Shown: positions 37,618 to 58,200, counted from the first letter of the stretch. The stretch: 64,000 nt of DNA from Solanum dulcamara (GCF_947179165.1 NC_077245.1:20001740-20065739); one strand, 5' to 3'. Notes: generated by a model from the letters alone, not told the origin. A program made the numbers and translations.

Positions 37618-38783
37618 TTATAACAGAGAGTATTTATTATAATGTGTCGGTCTGAGACGTACAAGTGCTGCTGCATGTAAGATAGCATGACCCCAAACAG
37701 TAATAGGCAGTTTTGTTTTCATTAGTAGAGGTCTTGCTATCAATTGTAGGCGCTTTATAAATGACTCTGCAAGGCCATTTTGAGTATGAACATGAGCAAC
37801 AGGATGTTCAATTTTTATCCCAATTGATAAGCAATAATCATTAAAAGCTTGGGATGTAAATTCTCCAGCATTATCAAGGCGAATGGTCTTAATTGGATAA
37901 TTTGGGAATTGCGCTCTCAATCTTATTATTTGTGCTAACAACTTCGCAAACGCCAGGTTGCGAGATGATAATAAGCACACATGAGACCATCTAGATGATG
38001 CATCTATTAGGACCATAAAATATCTAAACAATCCACTAGGTGGATGAATAGGTCCACATATATCTCCATGTATACGCACTAAAAAACCAGGAGATTCGAT
38101 GCCAACCTTCAGGGTCGATGGTCTGGCAATTATTTTGCCTTGATAATAAGCAGCACATGAAAATTCATCATTTGTAAGAATCTTCTGGTTCTTTAACGGA
38201 TGTCCAGTTGAATTTTCAAGAATTTGTCTCATCATTATTGATCCAAGATGACCTATTCGATCATGCCATAGCACAAATGTATTTGGATCAGTAAACTTCT
38301 GGTTTACGATCATATGTACTTCAACTGCACTAATTTTTGCATAATATAGGCCAGATGACAAAGTTGATAATTTTTCCAAAATATATTTATGGCCTGAGAC
38401 ACTCTTGGTTATGCCAAGATATTCAGTATTCATTTCATTTAGTGTCTCTCAACATGATATCCATTTCTGCGAATATCTTTAAAACTTAATAAGTTTCTAG
38501 AAGATTTAGAAGAGAATAATGCATCTTCTATAACAATTTTTGTTCCTTTAGACAGAATTATAGTAGCTCTTCCGGAGCCTTTTATGATTTTTGAATTACC
38601 AGATATTGTATTAACATTAGCTTTTCTTCTAAGCAAATTGAAAAAATATTTCTCGTCTTTAAAAATAGCATGAGTTGTTCCACTATCAATTACACAAATA
38701 TTCTCTTGATTTATCATTGATCCAAACAAGATTTGAGGCATTTTCATATTTTTTTTAATAAGAAATAAAATACGTATTAACAC
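37618..38783 (-). pseudogene. copia protease and integrase region
   Basis: The protease part (38783-38439) has the active-site motif IDSGTTHAIF and LLSFKDIRRNGYH. It is frameshifted against the integrase near 38447. The integrase part (38433-37618) begins with the pre-integrase zinc motif LWHDRIGHLG, followed by the DDE core: HGDICGPIHPPSG, a second Asp in IRLDNAGEF and a Glu in NGLAESFIKRL. It ends at an in-frame TAA (37618-37620) where the family normally continues through YSP(L)QL. Apart from that stop and the frameshift the domain is well kept. Confidence 0.92.
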
Positions 38784-38866
38784 ATGGTATATTACACAAA
38801 TTTTTATTTATTTACATTGATTAGAAAAATACAAACATCATATTTAATACAGATAAAAAAATATAT

Positions 38867-39854
38867 TTATATATTATTAGTCCTGTCAATATTCATATTT
38901 TCGTCTGAAAAATTAAAGAAATCAGCTACATTCAGATGCATAGGCTCAATATTATCTTCAGAGATAAAATTTATCTCTGGATTATTTTCTGCCCTTTTTA
39001 ATGATGCCTGATATAGCTGAACCAGACGTTTTGACGACCGGCAAATCCGCGACCAGTGCCCCACACCTCCACGTCTATGACATATTGTTTCTGAATTATT
39101 TTTCGGTAAAGCTTCTAGCTTTTTTACCCTGCCTTTTATATTGCTGGTTATTTCTCGGTGCCAGCCGAGCATTATGATTAAAATTTCTTCTTTGACTACG
39201 ACCACGACCACGACTGGGGCCATGGCCTCTTTCTCGTTAGTTAGAATTTGCCTGATTCACTTCAGATAGTGGCAAAGAACCAACTGGCCGACTATCATGA
39301 TTTTTCATTAATAGTTCATTATGTCTTTCAGCAATAACAAGGTGAGAAAGTAATTCAGAATATTTTTTAAATTCTTTTTCGCGATATTGCTGCTGCAGGA
39401 GCATATTCGCGGGTGGAAATATGGAGTATGTCTTTTCAAGTTTATCTTGCTCAGTGATCACTTCTCCGCATAAATTTAACTGAGCTATAATTCTAAATAA
39501 AGCAGAATTATATTCAGTTATATTTTTAAAATCCATTAATCTCAGATTTAGCCAATTATGACGAGCTTGTGGAAGCATGACCAACTTCAGGTGGTCATAT
39601 CTTTCTTTTAAATTTTTCCACAATTTAAGGAGGTCTTTTAATGTAATATATTGTAATTTTAGCCCCTCGTCAAGATGGTGACGGAGAAATATCATGGCTT
39701 TAGCACGGTCTTGATTGGATGTCATATTGTCATTTTTAATGGTGTCTGCCAGACCCATTGATTCTAAATGAATTTCAGCATCAAGTGCCCATGATGAGTA
39801 GCCTTTTCCAGAGATATCAAGAGCAGTAAATTCAATTTTGGAAATATTTGTCAT
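38867..39854 (-). pseudogene. copia gag with zinc-knuckle, broken
   Basis: It starts at the ATG at 39854 (MTNISKIEFTALDISGKGYS), the usual start of this group of plant copia gag proteins, and has the RNA-binding capsid-like part (WKNLKERYDHLK, RLMDFKNITEYNSALFRI). A TAA at 39237-39239 interrupts it, and a frameshift follows between about 39110 and 39220. The zinc knuckle reads ICHRRGGVGHWSRIC, so the second Cys of the CX2CX4HX4C motif is Arg and zinc binding is lost. In an active element this protein packages the RNA. Confidence 0.88.
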
Positions 39855-39932
39855 TTTATAAAAATAAAATTAAATAAAACTCTTACCACTTTTGTTCCTT
39901 GAAAAATTAGGCGGAGCCTCGTGCTGATAACG

Positions 39933-40187
39933 TGTTGTAAATTAAATTGGCAAAAGAACAAATAGAAGGTAAAGAGGAGAACAAAGATAATAGGAGAAGG
40001 AGCAGAAGAGAAGAGCAGAATATGCAAATGTTTTATATTTCGATACCTTCTTCACTTCATTTACATGCCTGCAATATATAGGCAAAAGATAGGCTAGAAA
40101 GAGAGGAAATCAGTGGGTTGCCCACTTATCAGTGGGCCCCACTTATATAAAAAAAACATCCACCAAACATCCACTAACTTTCTAACA
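39933..40187 (-). repeat. 5' LTR of the copia element
   Basis: This is the partner of 34799-35053, with the same 255-bp length and TG...CA ends. As the upstream LTR for the minus-strand element it carries its promoter. Confidence 0.93.
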
Positions 40188-41518
40188 CAAATAATATAAT
40201 GAAAACTCAATAATAGCACATATATCCACAAATTATGTTATGTTGAAATCTATTCCGAAATGTAATTTATGTTTCACAAAAGTATTTAAATATATGTGTC
40301 ACTTGATTTCTTAGAGCAAGGTTCTAAGAGAAGAGAAAAGCTAGGGTTTCGAGAGCATTCATCGAATTCTTCAGTTTCTTCATGAAAATAGTTCTTTCAG
40401 GTATGTAAGGCTACTTAGAGTGTTGGACTAAGTTCGTCCTCACGCCCTACATCTGAATTCAGTCAGTAAAAATTTAAGTTTAGATTTTAACCCAATTTGT
40501 ATTGAGTTCTCCGATTGAGTCATAATTCTTTTCATTAAGTTTTATGTATGTTTGTTAGGATTGCATTTAATCATATAATTCTAATCCTTGAATTGTTGTT
40601 CATGCTTGTTTTTACACGAACCCTAATTGAGTTGCTACATTGCTACATATTATTCATTATTTTCAATCAAAGAATGAGTATTTCAAAGCTATGAATAAAA
40701 GAGGAGTTTTGAGGGAACTCGAGAGTCCCAAGTGCATTATTTGAATTGTGAAACTTTGCTTTACTAATTATTATGCATGCTTTTTCAGATTTGAGTAAGT
40801 ATTACGTATTACTTTAATTTTGAGAACAAGTTTGATGGAACACGATTAGTTCCAAACGCATGTTGTCTTAAAGAAAGTATAAAGAGTTTGAGCAAATCAT
40901 AGTAAAGTCTCATTAAGCATTTTTGAGTATTTTTGTCAAAATTCAAAATTTGGGTGTGATGGTACTTATCCATTTCCACCAAAAAAGTTAGCCTAAACCC
41001 AATATTTGCGGAATAAAATGCGAAACAGTCTAAAATAGATAGATAATAGACAAAAACAAAAATCTTAATCAACTACAAAATCCCCTAAGGATTGATTGTC
41101 ACATGTACAAGCCTCTAAATACAACGATACTGAAATTAGTACAAGTCTCAAATCTTTGTCTCTCGAATAGAACAAAGTAAAAGTAAAGAGGAAGAAGAAA
41201 TATCACCGTCATCAACAACTACCTCTCAAACTCCTCTAGAAAGCCTCGGATGAACGGAAAAAAAATTGGGTCACTGTCTAGGCTCAGAACATACACAAGT
41301 ATAGTTATCAAGAAGTGTACCAACAACACGGTATCCAGCAAGTAAACAACTAAGACTAAGCAAAGCTAATAGAATGCAAGTACTCCTGTCATACCAACCG
41401 AACCCCTTAGACTACAACCTGCATAGAAATCACCCCAGTCTAACAATACAAGTATACATATATATGAATGAAAATACAGCTCAAGTCTCATTCAAATCAA
41501 ACCAAACAATTGTATAAA

Positions 41519-41704
41519 AGGGCAGCCCGGTGCACTAAAGCTCTCGCTATGCGCAGGGTCTGGGGAAGGGCCCGACCACAAGGGTCTATTGTATGCAGTC
41601 TTACCTTGCATTTCTGCCAGAGGCTATTTTCAAGGCTTGAACCAGTGACCTACTAGTCACATGATAGTAACTTTATCAGTTACTCCAAGGTCCCCTTCAC
41701 CAAT
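41519..41704 (-). mobile_element. Au-type SINE, near full length
   Basis: The minus strand starts near GGGGACCTTGGAGTAACTG, which has the pol III A-box region. It has the B box GGTTCAAGCC (complement of 41634-41643), the body TGCATACAATAGACCCTTG, and ends CACCGGGCTGCCC plus a T tail. Flanks CAATTGTATAAA (41507-41518) and CAATAGTATAAA (41705-41716) are a 12-bp duplication with one mismatch. It inserted independently of the copy at 30242. Confidence 0.9.
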
Positions 41705-41784
41705 CAATAGTATAAATAACAAGAAAATTCGAGGTAAACACAGTCCACAAATAGCAAAAAAATTATGATGCAATGCAGTGAAAT

Positions 41785-44613
41785 TGTAGGACCCAGGAAA
41801 CTTAGAAAGTCCTAAACCAAGGATAAAAGGAGGAAATCTCAGAAAGTTGTAGAAAATGACACCAGGGGTTGACTAATGAAGTAATCACAGAACGTGGTAA
41901 GAATCACAGACTGTGGTGAGCAATCATGGTAGAGATTCAGAGGTTCAGACTTGCAGGGAGAAGACCATGAAAATGGACATGGATCGTGGTAAGCACCATG
42001 GGCCGTGAAGACCTCCGTGGTGACCCCTCCATAAAACCCTCAACAAACATCCCAAGGCAAGGGCCACGGACGATCACAACGGATTGTGGAGCTTTTCACG
42101 GACCATAAAAATGATCCGTCCAGGGTCCATTCATTATGTATTATGGGTTTTAAGGTTAATTCTTTAGTCTGGGAATATATTTGGAGATGGTTTAAGGTCA
42201 CAAGAATCCTTCAGCACAAAGTTAAGTTGAAAGCTTCCTTACCAATTGAGTTTTGATGTAAGATTCTATATAGGTCAACTTTAAGCGATCAAATATCCTT
42301 GAATACATATATTCAGGTGTCCTATAACCTACCAAATCAAAGGTCTCTGAATCCTCTTTCCAACACAACCGATTTGCCTCATTTGGAGTTCAAAGTAAAA
42401 AGTTATGACCATTTTATTGAAGTTGCTCACACAGGAGAAGACCACGACCCGTGGTGGCCTTCCGTGAAATGCAATGCGGTCCATAGTGGCCATCCGTGAA
42501 GGCCTTTTTTTCAACCAGTTTAAGCCCTGGATCACTGGTGAGCACCATGACCCATGGTGCTCTTCCGTAAACCTCATTACGGTCCGTAATGGTCGTCCGT
42601 AAAGAAGGTTCAGAGACTTCTCTGCAACACTTTCCAAAATATTTTTCCAAGTCTTTTACCACGGTCTATGGTGCGCATAACGGACCATGAAGGTCCCCCA
42701 TGAAGTCCAGTTTTGGCAAGTTTTAAAAAGGGATATTTTAATTTTTTTCTATATTTTAAATCAAAATGGAGTCGTTTTTAGGGCTGAATTCTTCCATCTA
42801 AAGACCCTAAGCCCTTCCAATACCTCATTCTTCACACTTAGACTTAAGGCTCTCAAATTCTCTCTTCCCAAACTCTATCAAGAACTTCAACCCAAGACTA
42901 GGGTTTCCAAATTCAAGGCATTCAAGTCTCCTTTCTTTCTCAAGTATTCTTAGGGATTTTATTTCCCTCAAGGTATGTGGGCTTTCAATACCTCATTCTT
43001 CAAACTTAAACTTAAGGCTCTCAAATTCTCTCTTCCCAAACTCTCTCAAGAACTTCAAGCCAAGACTAGGGTTTCCAAATTTAAGGCATTCAAGTCTCCT
43101 TTCTTCCTCAAGTATTCTTAGGGATTTTGTTTCCCTCAAGGTATGTGGGCTTTCATCCATGATTCCTTCCACCCATGGATTCTAAATATTTTCTCAACCT
43201 AGCATTTTAATTCAAAAATGATGAAATCTTATAGGCTTTTACATGACGACTTTAAATGCATAGATTATGATATATTTGAAGTTTCTTTACCTATATTGAT
43301 GGATTTTGATTCTTGATTTAATGAAGTTATGATGTTATTAAAGTGCCTATATGAAGGCTTGAAAAGAGTTTTAAGACATATATGGTGGGTTGCTTTATGA
43401 ATGTGTATTTTATGCATTTCCGTTACTCTCATGCATGCAAGAATTCTTTAAAGACATTGAAAGGTTTTAACGAAATGAACCCACCTAGTTTCTTATGATA
43501 AAGTAAAGTTGAAATGAAATTTGACTCCAAATGAATGTTATGAAGTAAATGCTTATGGAAGAGAGTATCTATGAAACGATTGATTGATGAAGGGCTTTTA
43601 GCCAAATTAAGGTTTCAATATGAAAGAAAAATTCCCGCATTGAATCAAATGAAAGGTCTTAATGAGCTATTCCACTGATTCATGTTTTAATGTTAAAGTT
43701 ATATAATGCTTATGTTATATTAATGTTTTAATGTTATTCCGTGGGACTTGACCTAGCACCTAATGTAGCATGTAGATGGGAGCTCGACCGAAGGGGTCCT
43801 TCAGTAAAGTCTCATGTTGCATTAACTATGTGCCACTATAGGGACCCTTGTCGACTATTTTAGGCTAGTGGATCCACGATTAGCCATTAAAGTTAAAGTT
43901 AAAAAATGTTTAAAATTGATCAGAGTTCTACCTAGCAAGTAGTCTTCCCGTGCCAACTTAGAGGGATATGTTGGATTCTATGTAATAGCTCACACAGTCT
44001 TAAATGTCGGTTATGGTCATTTTCCCACAAAATGAATGTTTTAAGGATTCACATGATGATTTCTCATGCATGCATTCACTTATGCATACTGCCTATACAT
44101 GTCTCTCTTTTATGTTCTTCATTTCATAGAATACTCACATACTTAGTACATTCAAAGTACTAAAACATATGTTTACTTACATGATATCACCATGTAGGGA
44201 TCGGCGTCGCTCCACACTTTCCTCCCCGTGGCTAAGTTGAGCGTTGAAGGCTACCACTTTGGTGAGTTCCCATGTTTCGGGAAGGACACTCCTATCTTAT
44301 CTTGCTTAATTTATGTTTAGACCTTTAAATTAATTTTGGTATTTTTGACTTAATCTTGAGGGTGAACTAGGGACATGTCTTAGTCCCTGCCAAGTGTTAA
44401 TGTAGAAGGTATTGTTGGACATAGTAAAGGATGTTATGTTGTCTTTTACTCTTATTAATATGAAGCTCCTTAGTCCCTATATCCCTTATGTTTCCGCTTG
44501 ATTTGTTTATCATTACTAATGAAATGCTTAATGAAGGCTAAGAGGCTTGGGTGAGGTACCTCTGGGTGTCTCATTCCCGTGTCACGTCTAGGCCCTAAAC
44601 TTGGATTGTGACA
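41785..44613 (+). mobile_element. Solo LTR E, nested in LTR F
   Basis: It starts TGTAGGACCCAGG and ends CTTGGATTGTGACA. The flanks GAAAT (41780-41784) and GCAAT (44614-44618) differ at one base. It is longer than LTR B (2829 versus 1865 bp) but has the same order of landmarks. It has two clusters of CACGG/CCGTG words (41890-42120 and 42415-42690), a leader, AAGGTATGTGGG twice, CATCCATG, then CATGTAGGG and GTGAGT(T)CC. Both the leader and the splice-like motif lie in a tandem duplication (see 42819-43155). Confidence 0.85.
42819..43155 (+). repeat. 168-bp tandem duplication of the LTR leader
   Basis: Two near-identical copies (from AATACCTCATTCTTCA at 42819 and 42987) each end in CCCTCAAGGTATGTGGGCTTTC. 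They differ by a few substitutions. This duplicates the leader and the splice-donor-like sequence. Confidence 0.92.
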
Positions 44614-47404
44614 GCAATGCAATGCCATATATAGTGATGTATGTCTGTCCTAATGATACACATCTGCTTACTAGCAGGCCGAAGCTCATAGGGGTACACT
44701 TGGACCATGTATCCGCCGGAACCATTTTTCTTCGACATAAATATCAATTGCTAGAATCATTTCCCTTCGGAATTATCGGAACCATTTCCCTTAGGCATAA
44801 TCCTCAAATCAATTCCATCTCACTATGTCAAAACAATGCAAATAGAGAATGTTCATGTAAATCACAATAATGGAATGATATCAACGACAAGTCATAACTC
44901 ATGTGAGAACAATCTATCCATATTTTCACAATTAGTCAAAGACTTAATCATATCGAACACATCATTAACTCATCAAATTTGTCATTTATTACCCCATTTC
45001 GTTGTTATAAAGTACAATCACATAATCAAATAGTCTCAAACTACTTCTCGTTACTTACCCAACATACAAAACAAGAGTACAAGATCCTACAAGATTAAAT
45101 GAAGGTTTAAGAGTTCACTTGCCTCGAATTTAATCTCGAACTACTTCAAAATCTAAGCCTTTCCCTTACGCCGACATTTCGATTCAATATAATATATTCA
45201 AATATGCAACTCCAATGAGAATACAAATCTAACGACATTCAAATCATTATTTTTGAAAATCGGATTGAAATTAGCTCAAAAAATCCAATTTCAAAAACGA
45301 ACAGAAAATACGAAAATTTTTACATAAAAATGATCCTTGAAGTATTTGAAAACTAATAGTGAAAACGAAATTAAATTTAGATTCAAAATCAGTTCACAAT
45401 CATCATTTAAAGAAATTTTGTCAAAGTTCTTGAAAAACCCTAATTTCACTAATTAAAATCATCAATTTTCAGTTAAAATCTGAAATTATTTAATGGGTAC
45501 TGAAGGTTTGAGTTTAAAATATCTAACCCAATAGTTTTCACACAAGTATTCACTTAGAAATCGTCACCCACGAGCTTCCAAGGTCCAACAATGGAGAAAA
45601 GTGAATAATTCCCAACTAAACTCCTCTCAGATTTTGCTTAAGCGACATAGGGTTCTCTTTCGCGACTAGTGGTTCGCTTAGCGAACCCCGATTAAGTAAC
45701 TCTTTTTGCTAAAGCGAACTCCCTTCACCAAAGAGGCACTCCCTTCGCTAAAATGGCACTCTCTTCGCTAAAGCGAAGGCACTAGATATCAGCAACCTCA
45801 AATATTCACTATCTCAAAAAGTCTCCGAAATGACCATCGGGATTCGTTCGGAATCCTGTACATACAAATCATATTATGCAGCCCTACTAATTTTATGTTT
45901 CGAACTCAATGGAGCTGTTGGAATTTGAATTTGAGGTCTCCTTGACCCAAAATTCAATAAGTCACAACCAAACTAACTCTAAGCCTCGAAAAGACCAAAA
46001 TGCCCTCGGGGCTTCCAAAAAATCTACGGGAACTCTCTCTAGGACTAAAATCATCCTTTGAATCCAATAGAGTCGTTGGAATTCAATTTCGAGCATCAAA
46101 ACTCTGAAAGTTGACCAAAATCAAACCTTGACCTAAAATTCCTCAAATTTCCAACTTAAGACCTTAAATCTTTGTTACAACTTCAATTCTGATTCTGTAA
46201 ACTCTCCTAAACCAAATTCTGCATTTCGAAGCTATTGAAATTGGTATAATTTCATTTTGAGACTCATAGCTCTGGTTCATCCCAAATACCACTTTTGAGC
46301 ACTTTAAGCTTTTGAAAACTCAAAACCTCCCAAGACTCAACCTTTTAATAGAATTTCCCAAAACCAACACTTGATACCAATCAGAAATAATTTCGGGCAA
46401 CTATAAGGAGAGGTAAAATGGTGATTTGGCAAAAATTTCCAAAAATGACCTCCAGGGTCATTACAATTTTACTCACAGCTATTATATGAGCATTAACACA
46501 TGTTTTGGGAGTATTATTGAGCATCAATTTGGGTAAGGATCCAAACAAATCAAACCCCATAAACTATGTAGCCAATGTAGGAAAGGATCGTACCATTAGT
46601 TCGGGTGACTCCTCATTTTAGTCCCTGATAAAGAATCGTATCGTTGGTTTGGGCGACTCCTCACTTCAGTCTCTGATAAGGAATTTTAGATAGATCCATA
46701 AGTTGAGTTGTTGTCTTATACTTTGAAAATGTATAAGATAGCAATTGTTGCCGGTTAAAGAAACCCTCTAATAAGTCATTTATTTATTTTGAGATTCTAT
46801 ATAGGTATTGGTTGTATCAGTTGTGAACTTTAATATGTTTTACTTTACATTCATGTTTTACATTTCAATCAAGTTATTAGTAGTATTTCCTTTTAGTCCA
46901 ATTGTTGTTTCATTTAGCCATTTTACATACTATATATTTCATGTATTAACGTCTTTTGATGCTGCATCATTTTATGATGTAGATATAGGTGTTCAAGATC
47001 ATCAACATGCGCTCTGTTGAGATCACATCCTCTTCAGCTTTTGGTGAGACATCCTTGCTTTCGGAGGACTCTTTCACAATTATTTCTTTTAGTATTAGTA
47101 GTTATTATGAGGTAGCCGTGAGCCTGTCCCGACACCTATTCCTAGTTATAGAGGCTCCATAGGTAGAGTTAAGATTTTTCAGTCTTTTCAGAGTATGTTT
47201 TGAACATCTTTTTCATTATATCTGTAGATTAGTTTAGACATGCATGAGTTTATATTTAAGTATTTCAAATGCTTACCCATTTAAATGCTTTTGCTATTGA
47301 GTTGAGTCTTCCGCTAAGTAGTCAGTCAGACCAAGAGTTCACTTGAGACCAATAATGCTTTTCGAGTGACAACCTCGCCTAGGGTATGGACTCGAGGCGT
47401 GACA

Positions 47405-48249
47405 TGCTTGTTTGAAAAGCCACCATGTAATTGGATTTGAGGTAATTGAGTGTAATTACACTGTCTAACATGTTTGGTTGACCATGTAATTACTTGAACA
47501 ACAGGTAATTGGTGTAATTGACAAGGTGTAATTACACTCTCCAAATCAGAGGAAGAGGCTGTGAATTGATGGTAATTACATGGTGTAATTACAAGTTGGT
47601 TACTTTTTAATTTCTTAATTTTATTTTTATTTTTTTATTTTAATTTATTTTTATTTTTATTATTTATTTTTTTTTATTTTTATTATTCTAATATTTTATA
47701 AAAATATATTTTATATTATATATTATCTGTATTCATTTTCTTTTCATTCTCAATCTCTACTTCATGCGATTTCATGCAATTTTTTGTATAATCTATTTTT
47801 TTATTCTATGTTTATTTTTTCATTAACATAAACTTGTTAGTTTTCTAATTTTTAAGTTAAAGTAGAATTCATTGTTGAATAAAGCAATACACTTACACTT
47901 GTTTTTCTTTTAAATCATATTTATGAATGTTATGTTGAAATTTGACATAAGAGTATTATGTTAAATTTTTTATTTTGAATTTATCACTTAGGTTATATTT
48001 TTAGTTTTATTTATTTTTGTAGTATTGACTTATTTTTCACACCGCAAATCATTCATTTTTTAGTTAGACTTCATAAATAATCTGCTTATCAAATGTTATG
48101 ATAATTATATGATATTTTATTTATAATATTAATATTTTTATCAAACATGCATTTCATCCTGTTCATAGAAATTTTGTATTTTAAGTTTTTATGATTAATT
48201 TAATTAAATATACTAATTATTAGGCTGATATTCAAATTAAAAGAACTTT
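47405..48249. other. AT-rich stretch upstream of HAM1 with TGTAATTACA palindromes
   Basis: Positions 47427-47595 contain many copies of GTAATTAC-type palindromes (TGTAATTACACTGTC, GGTGTAATTACACTC, CATGGTGTAATTACA), in both spaced and paired form, resembling a small inverted-repeat element. From 47600 to 48249 the sequence is AT-rich (T/A runs) with nothing recognisable. Confidence 0.5.
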
Positions 48250-48258
48250 AAAAAAAAC

Positions 48259-48716
48259 GGCGGAATCCGTTGGTGGCCCCTCAAAGTTGGCACCAACTTT
48301 CACTTAGACACTTCAACTAAGATTTGTTCATTTTAGACACCTCAAGTAAGGTTCTGATGTGCCATTTTGATACTTTTTTTTACAATCACCAAAATATCTA
48401 AAGTGTGTGTAATACACTTGTTGTTGATGTGTCAAAGTGACCAATTAAATGAAGTTAATGACCCCTTTTTTTCTAATCAAAAGTCATTATTTTAAAATTA
48501 TTTTTGATATATCTGTCACGTTTCTTCATTTAATTGGTCACTTTGACAATCAGCGTCAAGTGTATTACATACACTTTAGATATTTGGGTGATTGTAAAAA
48601 AAAATGTCAAAATGACATATCAGAACCTTACTTGAGGTGTCTAAAATGAATAAAGTTTAGTTAAGATGTCTAAGTGAAAGTTGGTGTCAACTTTGAGAGC
48701 CACCGATGGTTAGGCC
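48259..48716. mobile_element. Mutator-type MITE in the HAM1 promoter
   Basis: This 458-bp inverted-repeat element starts GGCGGAATCCGTTGGTGG and ends CCACCGATGGTTAGGCC. The arms pair over most of their length (CACTTAGACAC with GTCTAAGTG, CAAGTGTATTACA with TGT(G)TAATACACTTG). It is flanked by AAAAAAAAC at 48250-48258 and 48717-48725, a 9-bp duplication, although low complexity. It has no coding capacity. Its end lies 136 bp before the HAM1 start codon. Confidence 0.85.
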
Positions 48717-48765
48717 AAAAAAAACTGATCCAACTAAACATGAACCATATACCACCCTCGTACCC

Positions 48766-48782
48766 CACGTGCTCCTCACGTG
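48766..48782 (+). promoter_or_regulatory. Twin G-box motifs upstream of HAM1
   Basis: Two CACGTG hexamers lie at 48766-48771 and 48777-48782, 11 bp apart (one helical turn) and 71-87 bp before the ATG. G-boxes bind bZIP and bHLH factors in plants. Whether they lie in the promoter or the 5' UTR depends on the transcription start, which cannot be seen. Confidence 0.55.
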
Positions 48783-48852
48783 CAAAATATACGGACCAGA
48801 TATATAGATCATCATTTTGTGGGAAAATGGTTTCAGCGGAAGGAAAAAGGGA

Positions 48853-57730
<8,878 letters not shown>

Positions 57731-58200
57731 GTATGTATGTTTTATTTGACGTTCTTTGTATATATAGAAATTTAGCTGCTTGGGATGCACACTGATCTTT
57801 AGCAGTAGATGTAGGTCCAAGATGTTAGATTTAGAGAATCTGATCTTACTTTATAAAGGCATGTACAACTATGACCATAGTAGTACTGTTTAAATTAGAA
57901 CAGTTAATGAACCTTGAAACCCCATAGAAGGGCTAGCGTGCAATGACTTGTTCTTGTTAGAGGCACTCTCTTTCAGTTCTGCTTGCTGCTTTGCATTTTG
58001 ATTGGGCAGGTGCTTTGAGGCCTTTATTTATGCTCACTCACTATTTATTTGTGTTGTAGTACTGTGGTACGTAGAATAAAGTTATGATCTTTAGAGACTC
58101 TGCAATCATTCGTGGTGATATTGTATTTGCTAATGACGAGGTAGCTAGCCTGCTTGTGCGAAGGGGCGGTGGGGGGGATAAGTGGTTTCAATCCATAAAG
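57731..58200 (+). other. HAM1 3' untranslated region and downstream flank
   Basis: After the TGA at 57728-57730 there is no coding sequence. An AATAAA at 58075-58080 is a plausible poly(A) signal about 345 bp downstream of the stop. The true end is not known. Confidence 0.5.

Larger units (their letters stand above)
34799..40187 (-). mobile_element. Full-length Ty1/copia retrotransposon with CAAAT target duplication
   Basis: Two 255-bp LTRs (34799-35053 and 39933-40187) enclose a minus-strand gag-pol. CAAAT at 34794-34798 and 40188-40192 is a perfect 5-bp duplication. On the minus strand a CGTTATCAGCACGAGGC stretch directly after the 5' LTR is in the position of a primer-binding site (it resembles the Met-tRNA-type TATCAG sites of plant copia elements), and CAAGGGAGAG directly before the 3' LTR is a polypurine tract. 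The order protease-integrase-RT-RNase H is the copia order. Coding lesions make it non-autonomous, but its LTRs and ends are intact. Confidence 0.95.
40934..46465 (-). mobile_element. Solo LTR F (minus) with perfect ATTTT target duplication
   Basis: On the minus strand it starts TGTAATGACCCTGGAGGTC (46465 downwards) and ends at TTTTGACA (40934). ATTTT at 40929-40933 and at 46466-46470 flanks it exactly. Without the nested LTR E it is about 2.7 kb and related to LTR D. CpG/palindromic words of the TTCGCTAAAGCGAA type cluster at 45640-45785. It contains a full-length Au-type SINE near its end. Confidence 0.88.
40290..47404 (+). mobile_element. Outer LTR remnant hosting nested LTRs F and E
   Basis: Parts at about 40290-40933 and 46466-47404 form an LTR with the usual layout: a leader with GCTAGGGTTTCGAG, then TTTCAGGTATGTAAGGC (from about 40397), and at the end CTCGCCTAGGG and CTCGAGGCGTGACA. 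The 5' boundary is not clear and no target duplication was found, so it is probably truncated at the left. The positions given as the left end are approximate. Confidence 0.55.
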
